NCBI GenBank assembly: GCA_038496675.1
Contig: CM076660.1
Coordinates: 5,669,340 to 5,733,339 of the forward strand
Length of the DNA: 64,000 nucleotides
Source: Rachycentron canadum
Taxonomy: Eukaryota > Chordata > Actinopteri > Carangiformes > Rachycentridae
Reading direction: 5' to 3'
The notes beneath the pieces are model-generated. The model saw only the letters and a list, made by a program, of their open reading frames with translations. It made no database searches and was not told the DNA's origin. Below are positions 48,903-61,906 of the stretch, piece after piece; the stretch's first letter is position 1; every line of letters begins with the position of its first letter. The position numbers and the translations under genes are program-made.

Positions 48903-49600
48903 CACTCACTAATGCGCACACAGCCAGGTTTAATTAGCAGCTGTAAAAAGGTTTTCAGAGGTGAATCAATTATCAAAGATAAAAGGACAAAAGTAAAATA
49001 GAAAGACAAGCTGAAGGACAGAAGAAAGAGAGACACACACAGCCACTTTGGCCCTCACCATTTCATTAATGGATATGGTGATTAGTTTCATTGGTCATGC
49101 CTTTCCATGTCTGTGAGCTCTCCTTGAGATGATTTGCTGTATATGGAAGCCACGCTCTTGAACTCAGTCTAGACGGGATACAAGGAGACGCGGGCAAAGG
49201 ATGAAATAGAGTAGATGGATGTGTTATTGAATGTAATTAGCAAAGTGTTCGTCTTTCAGGTAAAGGACATGTTCTGTGGCTTTTATGGGATGGCTCTGCA
49301 GGGTTGTTCTCCAATGAGACAAGAACAGAAAAACGCAGACAGAAGATGATGGGATGGGTAATTAAAGAAGGGAAAAAAAAGTCTCCTTGGAAATTGAAAT
49401 TGTTTGACAGAGCAGGGCCTAATTCATCCAGCCTCAGCCTCAGTTCCACATTTGTCACAGCTTCTCATGTGTGTTCAGCTGCGACTAAACTCTGTGGCAA
49501 ATGGGGGAATATCAACTGTCCTTTTGGCCTTGGCACCTTCTCAACAGATAGGGTAACATTTGCTTTTCTCCCTAGTTTATGATGGTTCAGTAACTACTCC

Positions 49601-49643
<43 letters not shown>

Positions 49644-52600
49644 CCCCCTCCAGCAGCCCCAAGGCCCTGTAGCGCATGGGTTGCCCCACATTGGGAGCAG
49701 CTGTGAGGGAGAGGTCAGTGTCGAGTTAAAGACCTTGCAATGGAGACTGACTAGCCCGTCACCTGTTACACCACAATCCCCCGAAAGGCTCCCTTCAAGA
49801 CACAGCAGTGCACTAGCGAGTCAAACTTCAGCTGCTTTGTCTAAAATAACATCCACACCTCATTCTCTTCCTCTCCCCCCTCCTGTTTCAAATTCTCCAG
49901 GTGGCGGTAAAGGTGATTGACAAGAGGAAGGCCAAGAAGGACTCCTATGTGACCAAGAACCTGCGGCGGGAGGGCCACATCCAGCAAATGATCCGCCACC
50001 CCAACATCACACAGCTGCTGGACATCCTGGAGACGGAGAACAGCTACTACCTGGTGATGGAGCTGTGTCCTGGTGGGAACCTCATGAACCGCATCTACGA
50101 CAAAAAACGCCTGGATGAGAGGGAGACTCAGAAATACATCCGGCAGTTGGTGCTTGCGGTCGAGCACCTGCACAGAGCGGGTGTGGTTCACAGGTAAAAA
50201 AAAAAAAAAAAAAAAAAAACCCTAAAACAAGGTAGAAAAATGCAGAGAGAAATAAAAAGCCACACGCTTATTTATCTGTACTGTTACAGGCAGAATTTAA
50301 ATCTCAGAAATGATGGAGCCTGCCATCCATAGGTCAGAGAGCTTTGTGCTGTTTATGGGTTAACACTGACTTTAAGATCTTTGAGTCAGACATGATCCTC
50401 TTTCTCAAAGTGTGGGTTAAGTCTTTATTGTGCAAATTACTGTTAATCCACAAGTAACTAGATCTGTCTGCTTAATAACTGCAATGAGATGAGTTAAGAG
50501 GTTTCCCAGACAGCTGCTAAGAATTTCGTAATAAAACAAACACAATTTCTGAAAAAAAAAAAAAATTACCATGCACTGTGCAATAATATAAATATCAGAG
50601 CCATTGCAGTGCATTTCTCCCTGCAAATATCATGATAAAATGTTTGATTTGATTTGGGGAAAAATACACAAATTAACTGCATCTTTCTTATCTAAATCAA
50701 ATTTCAGATAGGAATTTCACAAAGCTGTCCTGGGAGCCTGGGAACTAAATTTCTGTAGATGACTGTGTAACAGGATTTGTTAGACTGAGGGGGGATCTGG
50801 AGGCACACAATAGACCCTGAAAATCAGTCAGTGTGACCCACTTTGGGAGGGTTATGAATGTATGTGTCGGGGATTGCGCCGCCGAGGGGGTGGCGGGTTC
50901 CCCATTGACCTCTGTCTTGCTTGTGCATTGTATGACAACAGTTTAGATTAGTGATCTAATGTAAACACTGAGACTGTGCTAGCATTGACGTCTCATTTTT
51001 CTCTTTGTCTTACAGGGATCTGAAGATAGAAAACCTCCTGTTGGATGAGCAGGACAACATAAAGCTCATAGGTAATTCAGACACTTTTACATTTACTGCA
51101 TTTAACTCTAATTTTATTTGTTCACACAAATTCTCCAAGAAGAAAACGTTAACTATCTAAGCAGTTAATAGTAAAAGACAAGCTTTTAATGCCAATTACT
51201 TCACAGTAGAAATAAAAAGATTTACTTTGTTGGAGTGTCACAGTGCCCCACATGTGGTGAGGGGCTAAAATAAACCCTTACAAGCTCTCATCATAGTGCT
51301 AATCTGCCTCTGTTTGTGAGTGTAACACAGTGATGAGGTTTAATGGCTGAGCTGAAAAGACGTAATAAACCCAGAAACAACACTCATCCCACCTCTGCTG
51401 TCCCTCAGATTTTGGCCTCAGTAACTGCGCTGGCATCTTGGGATACTCAGACCCGTTCAGCACCCAGTGTGGAAGCCCGGCTTACGCCGCCCCCGAGCTG
51501 CTCTCCAGGAAGAAGTACGGGCCGAAGGTGGATGTCTGGTCCATGTAAGTGTAGTCTCTTTTTTTTGAATGAATGAATTGTTGTCAAACGTCATCATATT
51601 TTTATACATTTGTTTGCTTCACCCTGAGTCCACCCAGACCTGATGTTTAAATTTTGGTCTTCCAGTGGCGTGAACATGTATGCGATGTTGACGGGGACTC
51701 TCCCGTTTACTGTGGAGCCCTTCAGTCTCCGAGCCCTGCACCAGAAGATGGTAGACAAGGAGATGAACCCTCTACCTCCCTCACTCTCTACAGGTAAATT
51801 AATTATATACCCTATGCATATACCTGTAATTCTGTGTGTATATGTCAAGTAAACAAGATAATTGCATGTTATCCCTGCAAATGAGAACACGAAAGAATGT
51901 TGACATTTACAAAGGCAACAAAAAAGTCCTGGTGTCTGCCAAGACACGTGAGGAAGGCAGATTGAAATTCAGAGAAAGGCTGCTGCTGGCTGTTGCTGGA
52001 AAGACTGTCAGTAGCCTTCTTTGTGAGTGTAAATAAACAGCAGACTCATGAAAAAGCCCCCGCAGCCTTATTAGCATTGCTGAGGTTTTTGTCTGGCTAC
52101 CCAACTGGCAGACTGTCCCCTTAATGAACAAGGTCTGTCGCAGTTTGGTTTCAGAACATTAAAGCTGTCTTTTTTTAAACGTCACCCAACTAAAAAATAA
52201 AGGAATAAAAGGAGAAACAAAAATGGTAAGGACAGCCAGCACTGTCAAACCAAGCAGCCAGGTAGTGATTCAGTTTCCTTGATTAAGGCTCTTTATTACA
52301 ACTCTGAAGTGAAACACGACCTATGTACACACAGACAACAAAGACTATTTCATAAACAGGTCTCAAGAAAGACGGTGGCCAACTAAATGCCAGAGTAAAC
52401 GCTTCACCTAACCTTTCCTGATGAATCAAGTTTCAAAGTGGTCATTAGCATCGCACCAGAAATATTTGTTGATCATTCATTGTCATTTCTTTTTAAAAAC
52501 CTTTGTGTTAAACTTTTATTATTATAATCACATACACACACACACACACACACAGCTAGAATGTGTTTGCTAAGGCGTAAGTAAAGCTATGGGCTAACTG

Positions 52601-55483
52601 TCACGTTTTTCTGTGAAACAAGGAAATGAGTTAGGAAAAAAACAATTAAACAGGTGTTTTGGATAGTGACACAATTCCTAACAACACAGTTGTTGTCTAA
52701 ATTCCAAAGTAAGGGATGGCTTAACACACTTACGTAAGTACCTGTTAATCAAGCTAATGACACAGATATGTCATACCATCTTATGTAATAAGGGTATTAA
52801 AGCAGATGAGAGGGATGACGTTAGTGCGTCATGCGTATGCATGCTCAGACTACCCGTAGGAAATGATTAAGAGTGGTTTGCTAAGCGGCAGACAAATGAG
52901 GCAATATCTCCTGTTCAGTGTTCCATGGTTGTCAATCGTGAGAGCAGCCGCATTTCAGATGTGAAATCTCTACTGACATGTTTAAATATCGGAAAATCTT
53001 CCACCCCAGATAGTGAGTGATGTGTCATTGGCAGCATGTTAATATCTATTCTCACGCTCTGTCTCAGCTGCCATCTGTCTTTTGAAGAAGCTTCTTGAGC
53101 CGGACCCCAACAAGCGTCCCAATATCCATCAGGTGATGGCTGACTCCTGGCTACAGCTGGCCAACAAGAACACAGGGGCACCGTACCTCAACAGGTAGAT
53201 TCACACACATTCGAAAGGTGTACCAGTTAGAATCAAATGCTTTCCACGTTTACTTTTCAGGCCTTATAAAGCATAAAATTTCTTGATTTGTGTTAAGGAT
53301 CCACATTGAGGAAATAAACCACACAGTGTTGCTGCATATGACTGAGAAAATGGGCTACAAGCACAGTGAGGTGCTGAGTGCTGTCCTCACCAACCGAGCT
53401 TGCCACACTTTGGCCGTCTACTTCTTGCTCAACAAGAAAATGAAGAGACTCTCCAAAGAGTACAGGGTAAGTGGAGCAGGTGGTTTTCTTAATGACACCT
53501 GAATTTAGTTTTTGTTCCTATAGAGATTTGCAAGAACCACACAACAACAGCTTTTGTTAAATAGTAACGGTGTGGTGTTCTTATGTGTCCGTTTAGGAGA
53601 TGCAGTTCCAGGAGAAAAAGAAAGGAGAGAAGCAGAAAAATGAATACTTCCAGACCCAGTGGAGGAAGCATGTCGATAAGCTCACCATCCCCCCAAAACA
53701 GACGCCCGTCTACCTGGCCGTGAGCAAGGGGCCCAGTAAAGAGAAGAAACACAGGACAGGTGAGAAGTCATATGATGCAGTGCAAAAACAAAACTTGAAC
53801 ATTTAATTAACAAATAAGTACATCAATAAGTTTTTTTTTTTTTAAAGAAAACTATTTATTTGGTCTATTTTATTTACCTTCATACAGGGTAGGTTGACTG
53901 AGCATGCATGTTCTTGTACATCAACGACCTGTTTCACACGCGTAGTTCCCCAGTCATCCATCCAACCATCCACCTCTGCTTCCATTGTTTGTCTGTTCAT
54001 CCATCAATCCATCTATCCATCCCTCCACCCATTCAACCATCCAGTCACCCATCCATCCATGGGAGGAAACATCTTGGACAACCACCTAACAAACAAACAC
54101 CCTTTTTTTTTTTTTTTTTAAATTTTATTTTTAAATTTAATTCACCTTGTGACTGAGAAAGTGTAGTACAGAAGTAAGTATTTAACTGGAACCATATTAA
54201 ACTGATTTAAGACTAAAGACACAGCAGCATTAATTCACTTCTTTTAAACCAGGCTTAGGACTTTTAACAAAGAGTGGTAGGTGGTCAGATTCTGTCAGAT
54301 AAGGCTTGTAAAGAAGACCTTTCAAGTGACAGACAAGGACCTGGGGGCAAAGCTGAGGCCTAAGCTCCTTTCCCTCTCAAGTGTGATTGAAAAAGCCCAT
54401 AGGCTGTTCCAGATCTAGCATGTCAGGACAGGCTGGTCTTACCAAGGTTTAAACCAAGACAGACTGCTCTTGTACCTTTACACCTGGTTGCTACATGGCA
54501 TTTGATGTTTATGCCAGTGACAGGTGCGTCTTCACTGACATGTCATGAGGAATGTGGACACAATGTGGGCACTCACCCAGAAGTATTCAGAGAGGCTGCA
54601 GTTCTCTTTCAACAACTTTCATTCAGTTGTATCTGCAGCGAGTTGAGCAAAAACTACTGTTAGAAATGTTTCTTTGACAAATATCAAAATACAGTGTTTC
54701 CAAAATGTTATAATGCTTCTTATTTCCTCCTCAGGTCTTTTGCGTGCCATAACTGGTGGTCATCGTAATTCACCTCTGGCACCTCCTGGCACCGTTGCTT
54801 CATCTTCGATGGAATATCTAGAAATCCATCCTCTCTTTCCGAACACACCTCAGCAGCGGAGGCGATTGGCCACCCTCCCACAAGTCAATACGAGCCCAGA
54901 ACATAACATCCCTGCTCCACCGGCACCATCACCGATTGGCATGCACTCCTTCGGCTCCCTCGCCAAAGCCGAGCAAATTGAAGACACCCCGACTTCACCC
55001 TGGTACAAGCTGACCAACGGTACACTGTCCCCTCCCCGCCACGTGTCTGCCTTCCAACCTGACTCCTCTTACTTGAAAAAGGCCACAATCCCCAGTCCTC
55101 CCGTTCTCATTGTCAACCCGCAGCCCAAGAAGAGCATCTCATCAGATTGGTGCGGTTCTTCAGATACCAGTGGCAGCCCCCCCAGCACTGTAGGAAGCCC
55201 CCCAGGGAGCTCAGCTTTCAGCCCTCCCAAGTCTGCCTTTAGTCCCCTCAACCCCACCTCAGCATTCAGTCCTCCTTCCAACAGCAGCAGCAGTGATCCC
55301 GAAAGCCCGACGCACCGCAGCAAGTTTCCCTCCATGGGAATAGGACAGATCCTAAAGAAGAAGGTCCAACTGCAGCCGTTCACCTTTCGACCAGAACAGG
55401 TCGTTGAGGAAGTGGTGTCACCCCCTCCCTACCCCATGCAGACTCTCCTCTGTGCTTCAGGTGCACTCAAGACCCTCTGCTGA
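47069..55483 (+). CDS. hunk: Hormonally up-regulated Neu-associated kinase (HUNK), nine coding exons, complete
   Basis: Serine/threonine kinase of the SNF1/AMPK-related group. Coding exons: 47069-47308, 49901-50193, 51016-51071, 51409-51544, 51666-51793, 53068-53194, 53298-53466, 53597-53759, 54735-55483. All introns are GT-AG and phases agree: 2061 nt, 686 aa, against about 714 recalled for human. Kinase features: glycine loop LGEGSFAKV (61-69), VAVK lysine 84, HRDLKIEN with catalytic Asp179, DFG at 197-199, activation loop ending GSPAYAAPE (218-226). After the kinase, MTEKMGYKHSEVL resembles the UBA-like segment of AMPK-related kinases. The tail diverges from mammals but keeps FPSMGIGQILKKK and ends LKTLC, like GVKTQC in human. 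The ATG at 47069 opens the frame that runs into the conserved RVGNYLIGRKLGEGSF. Divergent from SCAF4. Confidence 0.95.
48871..48900. repeat. hunk: (CA)15 microsatellite in hunk intron 1
   Basis: Pure CA run. Confidence 0.9.
49602..49641. repeat. hunk: (CA)20 microsatellite in hunk intron 1
   Basis: Pure CA run 260 bases before exon 2. Confidence 0.95.
52534..52554. repeat. hunk: (CA)n microsatellite in hunk intron 5
   Basis: Short CA run. Confidence 0.85.
53298..55483 (+). other. hunk: HUNK exons 7-9: UBA-like segment and Ser/Pro-rich tail
   Basis: Exon 7 encodes a UBA-like stretch (about 336-374) and a basic linker. Exon 8 is rich in Lys/Glu/Gln and differs strongly from mammals. Exon 9 encodes about 249 residues rich in Ser and Pro, with SAFSP three times (within 55208-55276) and the conserved FPSMGIGQILKKK near the end. 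Intron 8 (53760-54734) holds a degenerate (CATC)n array. Confidence 0.85.
53955..54061. repeat. hunk: Degenerate (CATC)n array in hunk intron 8
   Basis: About 107 bases of CATC-like units with drift (CATT, CACC, AATC). Confidence 0.9.
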
Positions 55484-57150
55484 GGGAATACAAGGGAGAA
55501 GAAAATGAAAGAAAGTCAGGCCCCTCTCAACATTGCATTGACGTTGGAGAGGTCTTCCAGAGCGGCCTTTTGAACTGTGAACTGTCCCTTTATTGCAACT
55601 GAGCCACTTTTCACGAAAGACTTGACCCTTCAAACGAGAAAAAAAAAAAACAAAAACAAGAAAATCAAAAGGGATCAGAATGAAAGTATATTTTATTTTA
55701 TCTCTGATTACCAACCTCGTTATGTAATAAGAGTTGGTGACACTGAGAAGATGAGATTTGAAACAGATCCTAAGGCAATGACTAAACCTCGCTGTGTCCT
55801 AGATACATAGTGGACATGGGACATCATGTAATATGGGCCTTGCCAACAAGGTGTACACACACACATACACATGCATACACACGAAACACTGTATTATAAA
55901 CTGAGTTAAGAGATACTCTCTTCTGTAATATTACTGTAACTGGTTACTAATTAAGCCGCAGACTGATTCACACCAGCTAACAGACCCCAACTCCCTCCCC
56001 AACCCTGATTACACGTGTAAGTGTTTTGTCTCTGTAAAAACTCTCTAAGATACCCACTGACTTCCAGCCAGCTGGCACCGTATCCTCAATGCTGACTGGA
56101 TGAGAAGCTCACTGCACTATTCTTGAAAACCAAAACCTATAGTAACAACGGTGTTTACCATCTTTTACCTCACTGCATTATTCATACACTAATGTATAAC
56201 CGCAGTTGATTGTTGACATGCTTGTGTGGATTTTACCACGGTGTTGCAGTGTCTGAGCGTTAGTGCCATTAGAGTCAACACACTGAAATAGAAGTAGGTA
56301 CCAACAGCAGAGTCATACTCTCACTTTTTATAGTATTCTCATAAACTATCACTCAACACTGGTAATAAATCACAGCTATAACTTTTTATACACAAATGTT
56401 ACATCACCTCTTAAACCCACAGGGAAACTCAAACTATAAAAGTCTTAGTTATGAACTTTCTCACTGCTGGATACGCCTATTCATAGTCAGTTTTGAAAAA
56501 TAAATAAATAAAAAGAAAAGATAAAAAATAGAATATCAAAGGCCTTATGAAACTGATCAACCTCAGCAAAGGCTGAGAGGTATGAAGGTGGGAAGAAGAA
56601 CAACTAATAAGATCACGTAATATCCATGAAAATAACTCACTTCCTTTTGTCTTAATGCTGTAGTTTGTGCAATAGTCTTAAGTGTTAACTGCAATGACGA
56701 GTATTTGCCAAGAGCTCTCTGAGAGTGATGTGAAAATTGTGCTTGTAAATAACAGTACGACTCCTGTGTTCCTGTCACTTAATGCCGTCCCGTATGAAGG
56801 GATCCTGAAACGCTTGTTGAGCCGACCCGACATCTCTGCATCTTAGTTGCTTCATAAAACGATTTGACTCGACGAAAAGGCTTCCGCAGGCACACGAGGC
56901 TTCTCACTGTTAAGATACTGTAGAATCTCTTCCTGTCCAAATGAAAAGTTGCATGCAATGTTTCACGAGTCGAACTGTTCTGTCAACATTTGAAATTACG
57001 TCTTTGTACCTTTTTTCTGGTTGATACTGAGATTGATACAGACTCGGGGGTCTTTTATAAGATTTTGTAATGGATGGTTTTGTTTTGAGTGTTGAGAGAT
57101 TTCTATGCTGTATAAAGTATTTTAAATATTTATACCAAATCCATTATGTG
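55484..57150 (+). other. hunk: Probable hunk 3' untranslated region
   Basis: No coding potential. Candidate signals are a tandem AATAAATAAATAAA at 56499-56512 and a TATAAA variant at 57111-57116, the latter followed by a GU-rich TGTCTGTCTGGT (57148-57159). I favour the distal end because sequence between the two remains of high complexity, but the end is inferred. Confidence 0.45.
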
Positions 57151-59967
57151 TCTGTCTGGTATTTTAAATGCACCTGTTAACTGTCTGGCTTCATTTTTGG
57201 TACATCATGTTCTCCATAAATACAACTAGCTCAAAAAAGCATAGAATTAATACACTTAATTACGATAATTAGGTAAGTAATTTCACAATAATCCACAGAA
57301 TCCCAAATTCCTCTTAATTTATGTAAAATTTACACAGTGCCTGGGGCGTATCATTTATTGCTGAAGGTCTCAGCTCGTGGAAGACTTAATGAAAATCGGC
57401 GTCTCTGCTATGGAAGCATCCACTTTTCTTTTAAAATCCCAATGTGCCAGTTGTCTCACGAACTGTATACATTTCCCACGGGACACCTGTGGAGGGTAAA
57501 AAAAAGAAAAACACACCCTTGCAACAGCTGAAGGATACACCCACATACTACAACCCCTCACTCCTTACACACACAAACAGTGTAGACACTAATCCACTCA
57601 GCTGTGGCTCCCCCGTCCCCATCATAAACCTCTTTGGGTGACACTGCCCTGACGAGACAAAGCAGGGGGAACAGCGCAGCTCCGAGCCAAACACACACAA
57701 GCACGGGACAACACAAACAGGGCTGTCCGATTAAGGCAGCGTGGCTAAGCTGATAAAAGCCAAGGGGCAAGAGTGGCTCTAAAATGCATTAGAGCCGGAG
57801 CCTTTTGTTTATCAAAGACAGGCAGACAGTTAGTCAAAATCCCTGGGCGGTCTGGTGAGACAAACATGCTGTGGCTTAACCACGGCGCTGAGCAGACAAC
57901 AGAGCGTGAACAGGTAATACCTGTACTGTGCTGCAGGTGATACCTGCGGTAGGTGTATGCGCAAAGCAAAATATTAGCAACTGATAAAGTGGAGGCCTGT
58001 CGAGTGATTCTCCCTCTATTCAAGTTTTACGAAACACATCAATCAGGTGAAGGATCGTAGTGGAGAATACAAGCTTTGGAAACTACTTAATGAGACTGTA
58101 ATACAGCAGAAAATAAATCAATAACAATTTTCATATTGTGAAAATAAATGCAAAACATAACATTCTCCAACATGAGGATCTGTATTTGACCTTGGGCAAG
58201 TTATGATCAACATTTTCACTATTTTTGTTCATTTTAGATAAACTATTAAGCTATTGATGGAATAAAAAGGAGACAGCTTGTTCAATAATGAAAATGTTGT
58301 AGTACTGGACGGACTTTGGGGGGATTAAAACAGGTTGTTAATCAATGTTTAATCTCAGGAGGCATTAGTAGGAAAAAAATCCATACTGATGAGATAAAGA
58401 CAAAAAAAAATAATTTTCCTGGACAGAAATATTATTTGATTATTTCAAAATTAATCTGTGTGTAAACAGGTCAAGTTACACTGACAAATCTGTGGTAAAC
58501 AACCCCCCCTCAGGGAGGGCAATAAGTCCACATTTTTCATCATAATCATTCTATAAATATCTTAATATTGTGAATTGTGACATGCAATTATGTTGTCTAG
58601 AGCAAAAAGCAGTTGCCACATCATTTGCTGGATGAAGATGCGTGATGTATTTCCCATGCCTAAATAAATATTTTGATATATCAATATGTTTTTATTGAGC
58701 AAGATGGCAAATCATGCCACACCCAGGAAAAAAAAAATACATTAAATAGTCAATATATTTCTTGTGTTCAAGAGCGGATGACCTGAGTGATGGAATTCAT
58801 AAATATCCATAAGTGCCTGTTTATTAACTGTCACCAGTCATGTTTTAATATAATCACTTTTAATGTGAGGCCAAACTGACCACTTACTGTCCAGCAGGAC
58901 TTTGTTTCTATCAATCTGTTCAGGCTTAGATCCTGATGACATTAATCCTGTTTTTAGCTCCCTTCTCGTCACATATATGCACACACACAAACACACAGAC
59001 ACGCTCACACCAGGGTGTCATTGGCAACGGGTTGAGCCTTTGTGTCTGAGAAAAACAGATGATTAACCCGCTGCACAGTGACGGACGCCGGGGATGTTCA
59101 CAGCCACACACACACAGACTACCTGAGCATCCTGGTTCAACCTCACAGACCAGTACACGCCTTCCTCAGCGGCTCTCACACATGCAGAAAGAGAGAGGGA
59201 GAGAGTGAGAGACAGCCAGACTACCTGGCAGACATCGGTGTACACAAAGACATGAGGGTAAATCAACAAGCAGATGTTTCTAATGAAGTAGGAGGCTTTG
59301 AGCACTCAGAGGGGATTTGGGTTATGCCGTCAGACGAGTCCACGACTGACCGGCTATCCTGTCCGATCACAGAAACAGATGAAGGTGATTAACAAAACAA
59401 GAAGGCTGTGGCTTAACAGAGATTTCATGCTTTCGCCGTAGAAGTGCTGTCAGTTAAAACAAACAAGGCTGAGTTTCCCAAATGCTCTTGACGCCAAGAT
59501 CATCTTACAATCACTGATGCTTGAGATTAATTTGGGAAATTTAACCTCCAGATGAAGGACTATACTGATTGACCTGCCGTCTGGTCTGGATGACACGGAG
59601 ACAAAGATGAGACCAGACTTACTTAATGACTCTAGATCTAAAAAGGAGGTTTTGGTCAGAAATGTCACACAAACTATTATCCGAGCAAAAGTAGTGGTGA
59701 TCAACCAAGTCAAAAGATCAGTTGAGCTCTCTCCTAAATATATCTCATAAATATAGTTTTGTTTTTTTTTTGTTTTTTTTAAAGAGGCTTTGTTTAAATT
59801 GTTTGTTGTCATGTTTTAGAAGAAGCATTCAATATTTTTACTTGACATATTCTATAAAATATTGGATACTATTTACATAAAAGTACAATCTAGACAGATT
59901 TATTATATTATGAAAATAATAAACATTTGAATGATTTGTAGCTGAAATTGTACAGATTTATATTTAT

Positions 59968-59969
<2 letters not shown>

Positions 59970-60041
<72 letters not shown>

Positions 60042-60362
60042 NNNNNNNNNNNNNNNNNNNNNNNNNNNNNNNNNNNNNNNNNNNNNNNNNNNNNNNNNNN
60101 NNNNNNNNNNNNNNNNNNNNNNNNNNNNNNNNNNNNNNNNNNNNNNNNNNNNNNNNNNNNNNNNNNNNNNNNNNNNNNNNNNNNNNNNNNNNNNNNNNNN
60201 NNNNNNNNNNNNNNNNNNNNNNNNNNNNNNNNNNNNNNNNNNNNNNNNNNNNNNNNNNNNNNNNNNNNNNNNNNNNNNNNNNNNNNNNNNNNNNNNNNNN
60301 NNNNNNNNNNNNNNNNNNNNNNNNNNNNNNNNNNNNNNNNNNNNNNNNNNNNNNNNNNNNNN

Positions 60363-60404
<42 letters not shown>
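59970..60404. repeat. (AT)n tract interrupted by a 321-base assembly gap
   Basis: AT alternation on both sides of N at 60042-60362. The true length and content of the tract are unknown; frames reading Ile-Tyr repeats across it are meaningless. Confidence 0.95.
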
Positions 60405-60408
<4 letters not shown>

Positions 60409-60884
60409 GGGACTGTTATGAAACACACTGGACCTGATGGTTGGACACTGCTGTGGTTAAACAAGAGTTAAACTGGAAATTGGTCATAAAGAATAATATA
60501 AGCAACTGGTGGGGTGGGGTTCTTTTGTCAGGGGTAACCACATAATATGATGGGAAAGCAGAGTAGTGATTAAAATTAGAATAGAAATAAGCAGCTTTTC
60601 ACCCTTGAATGGACAAATACACAGACACACACCCCTCAGCATGCACCTACTGTCAGAAAAAGATAAGTTTCCCCAGTGCTCACTTTATTACAGAGCTGAC
60701 AATTGCACTGAGTTTATTTCTCTTAAACCTCTTAAAAAGAAACATTTTCATTCTCACAAGTAATCCTCTTCATTTCATGGAAAAAAACAAACAAACATAT
60801 TTTGGAAGTTGGCACACAGGTGGCACTCCTTGAGATATTTTTTCTCTCGAAAACAAGATCAGAAATTCAATCAAAGAGCAGAGC

Positions 60885-61015
60885 TCAGCCAATAGGATCT
60901 CAGTGTCTGTGGCAACAGCAGCATCAGTCTGCGCTGCCATTGGCCCGATGTTTCACACAGGGAAGGCTCTCATTGGCTGATGGCGTGCCGAGGCTTCATT
61001 GCCTCCATGGCAACA
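60885..61015. promoter_or_regulatory. CCAAT-box and RFX half-site cluster
   Basis: Three CCAAT boxes (60889-60893; reverse at 60939-60943 and 60972-60976) and two GGCAAC RFX half-sites (60911-60916; within TCCATGGCAAC near 61004-61013) in about 130 bp. NF-Y and RFX sites in close spacing are typical of certain promoters. No gene is seen nearby. Confidence 0.3.
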
Positions 61016-61892
61016 TTGCTTCCTTATTGCTTAGGGAAGGTGAAAAGGAGGGAAAGAGGGGAGGCGACTTTCACTCAGACGCTACCTCTGCATTATTCAT
61101 CCTTTGTCTCTGAGTGCTTGTAGAATGTGTGTAGATGTACTGACTGATGCGTTGGTGTGTGTGTGTGTTTGTGTGTGTATTTCTATGTTGGTCTTGATTT
61201 GGGTGGTGGTGATTGGTTGAGACTTTAAGGGGTGAATGGGGTGAAACCGGTGCAATAATTGCACTCAGCAGTGCAACGCATCCAGCAGCACCATGTCTAT
61301 ATATAAAACAGCTAAAGGAGTTCAGAGGCCATTCACAGTGGCACTGACTTCAAACACAGCTACGAGCCTTTAAGCTTATTGCTCTGAAAGGAACAACAAA
61401 CAATTTGGGATATATTCTCCAAAACGCATCTGTTGTAGGGAGCAACAGCACATACCTGGACCGTGGACCAGCTCGCATCATACACATTGTGTGCAGGGTG
61501 CGTGCAGGTACCTCATCCTCAAGCGAGGGCTGGATGAAGACAACACCACCACCCACCAACAACACCACCAGAAACAACAAAAACCACGCGGCTTGTTTGT
61601 TGTTGTTTTGACTTTTTTCCCGAGCAGTCGAGGGTGGGGAGAATTAGAGGGAGGGGGAGGAAGAAAGAAGGGTGAGGGTGGGGTTAGCAGTGAGAAAAAC
61701 ATCACACAGAGATTAGGGTGGGGTAGAAGTGGGGGGGGGTTCAGGACTCCTCCCCCGTGTATGTGTCTAAGCATGAGCGGGGGGATAACGTCTGTTGACA
61801 GGCGTACCGGCCAGCGAGCTGGCTGGCTGTTCCTCTGGCAGTGAACACGATGACGAGATGGCAACAGGCACTCAGCATAGCACGTGCTCTCA

Positions 61893-61906
61893 GTTGCCAT
61901 CGCAAC
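61893..61906. promoter_or_regulatory. Near-palindromic RFX X-box
   Basis: GTTGCCATCGCAAC, one base off the ideal palindrome GTTGCCATGGCAAC. A further half-site GATGGCAAC lies at 61857-61865. Confidence 0.4.

Larger units (their letters stand above)
47069..53194 (+). other. hunk: HUNK exons 1-6: protein kinase domain
   Basis: Residues about 55-320. Catalytic elements are intact: ATP-binding Lys84, HRD Asp179, DFG Asp197 and the APE motif (224-226). The activation segment LSNCAGILGYSDPFSTQCG contains Thr215, the likely T-loop phosphosite by position in the family (inference). Intron 1 (47309-49900) is only 2.6 kb. Its CA repeats are listed separately. Confidence 0.93.

Noticed and set aside
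59948..60464. Ile-Tyr repeat frames
   Set aside because: Translation of an (AT)n tract and an N gap.
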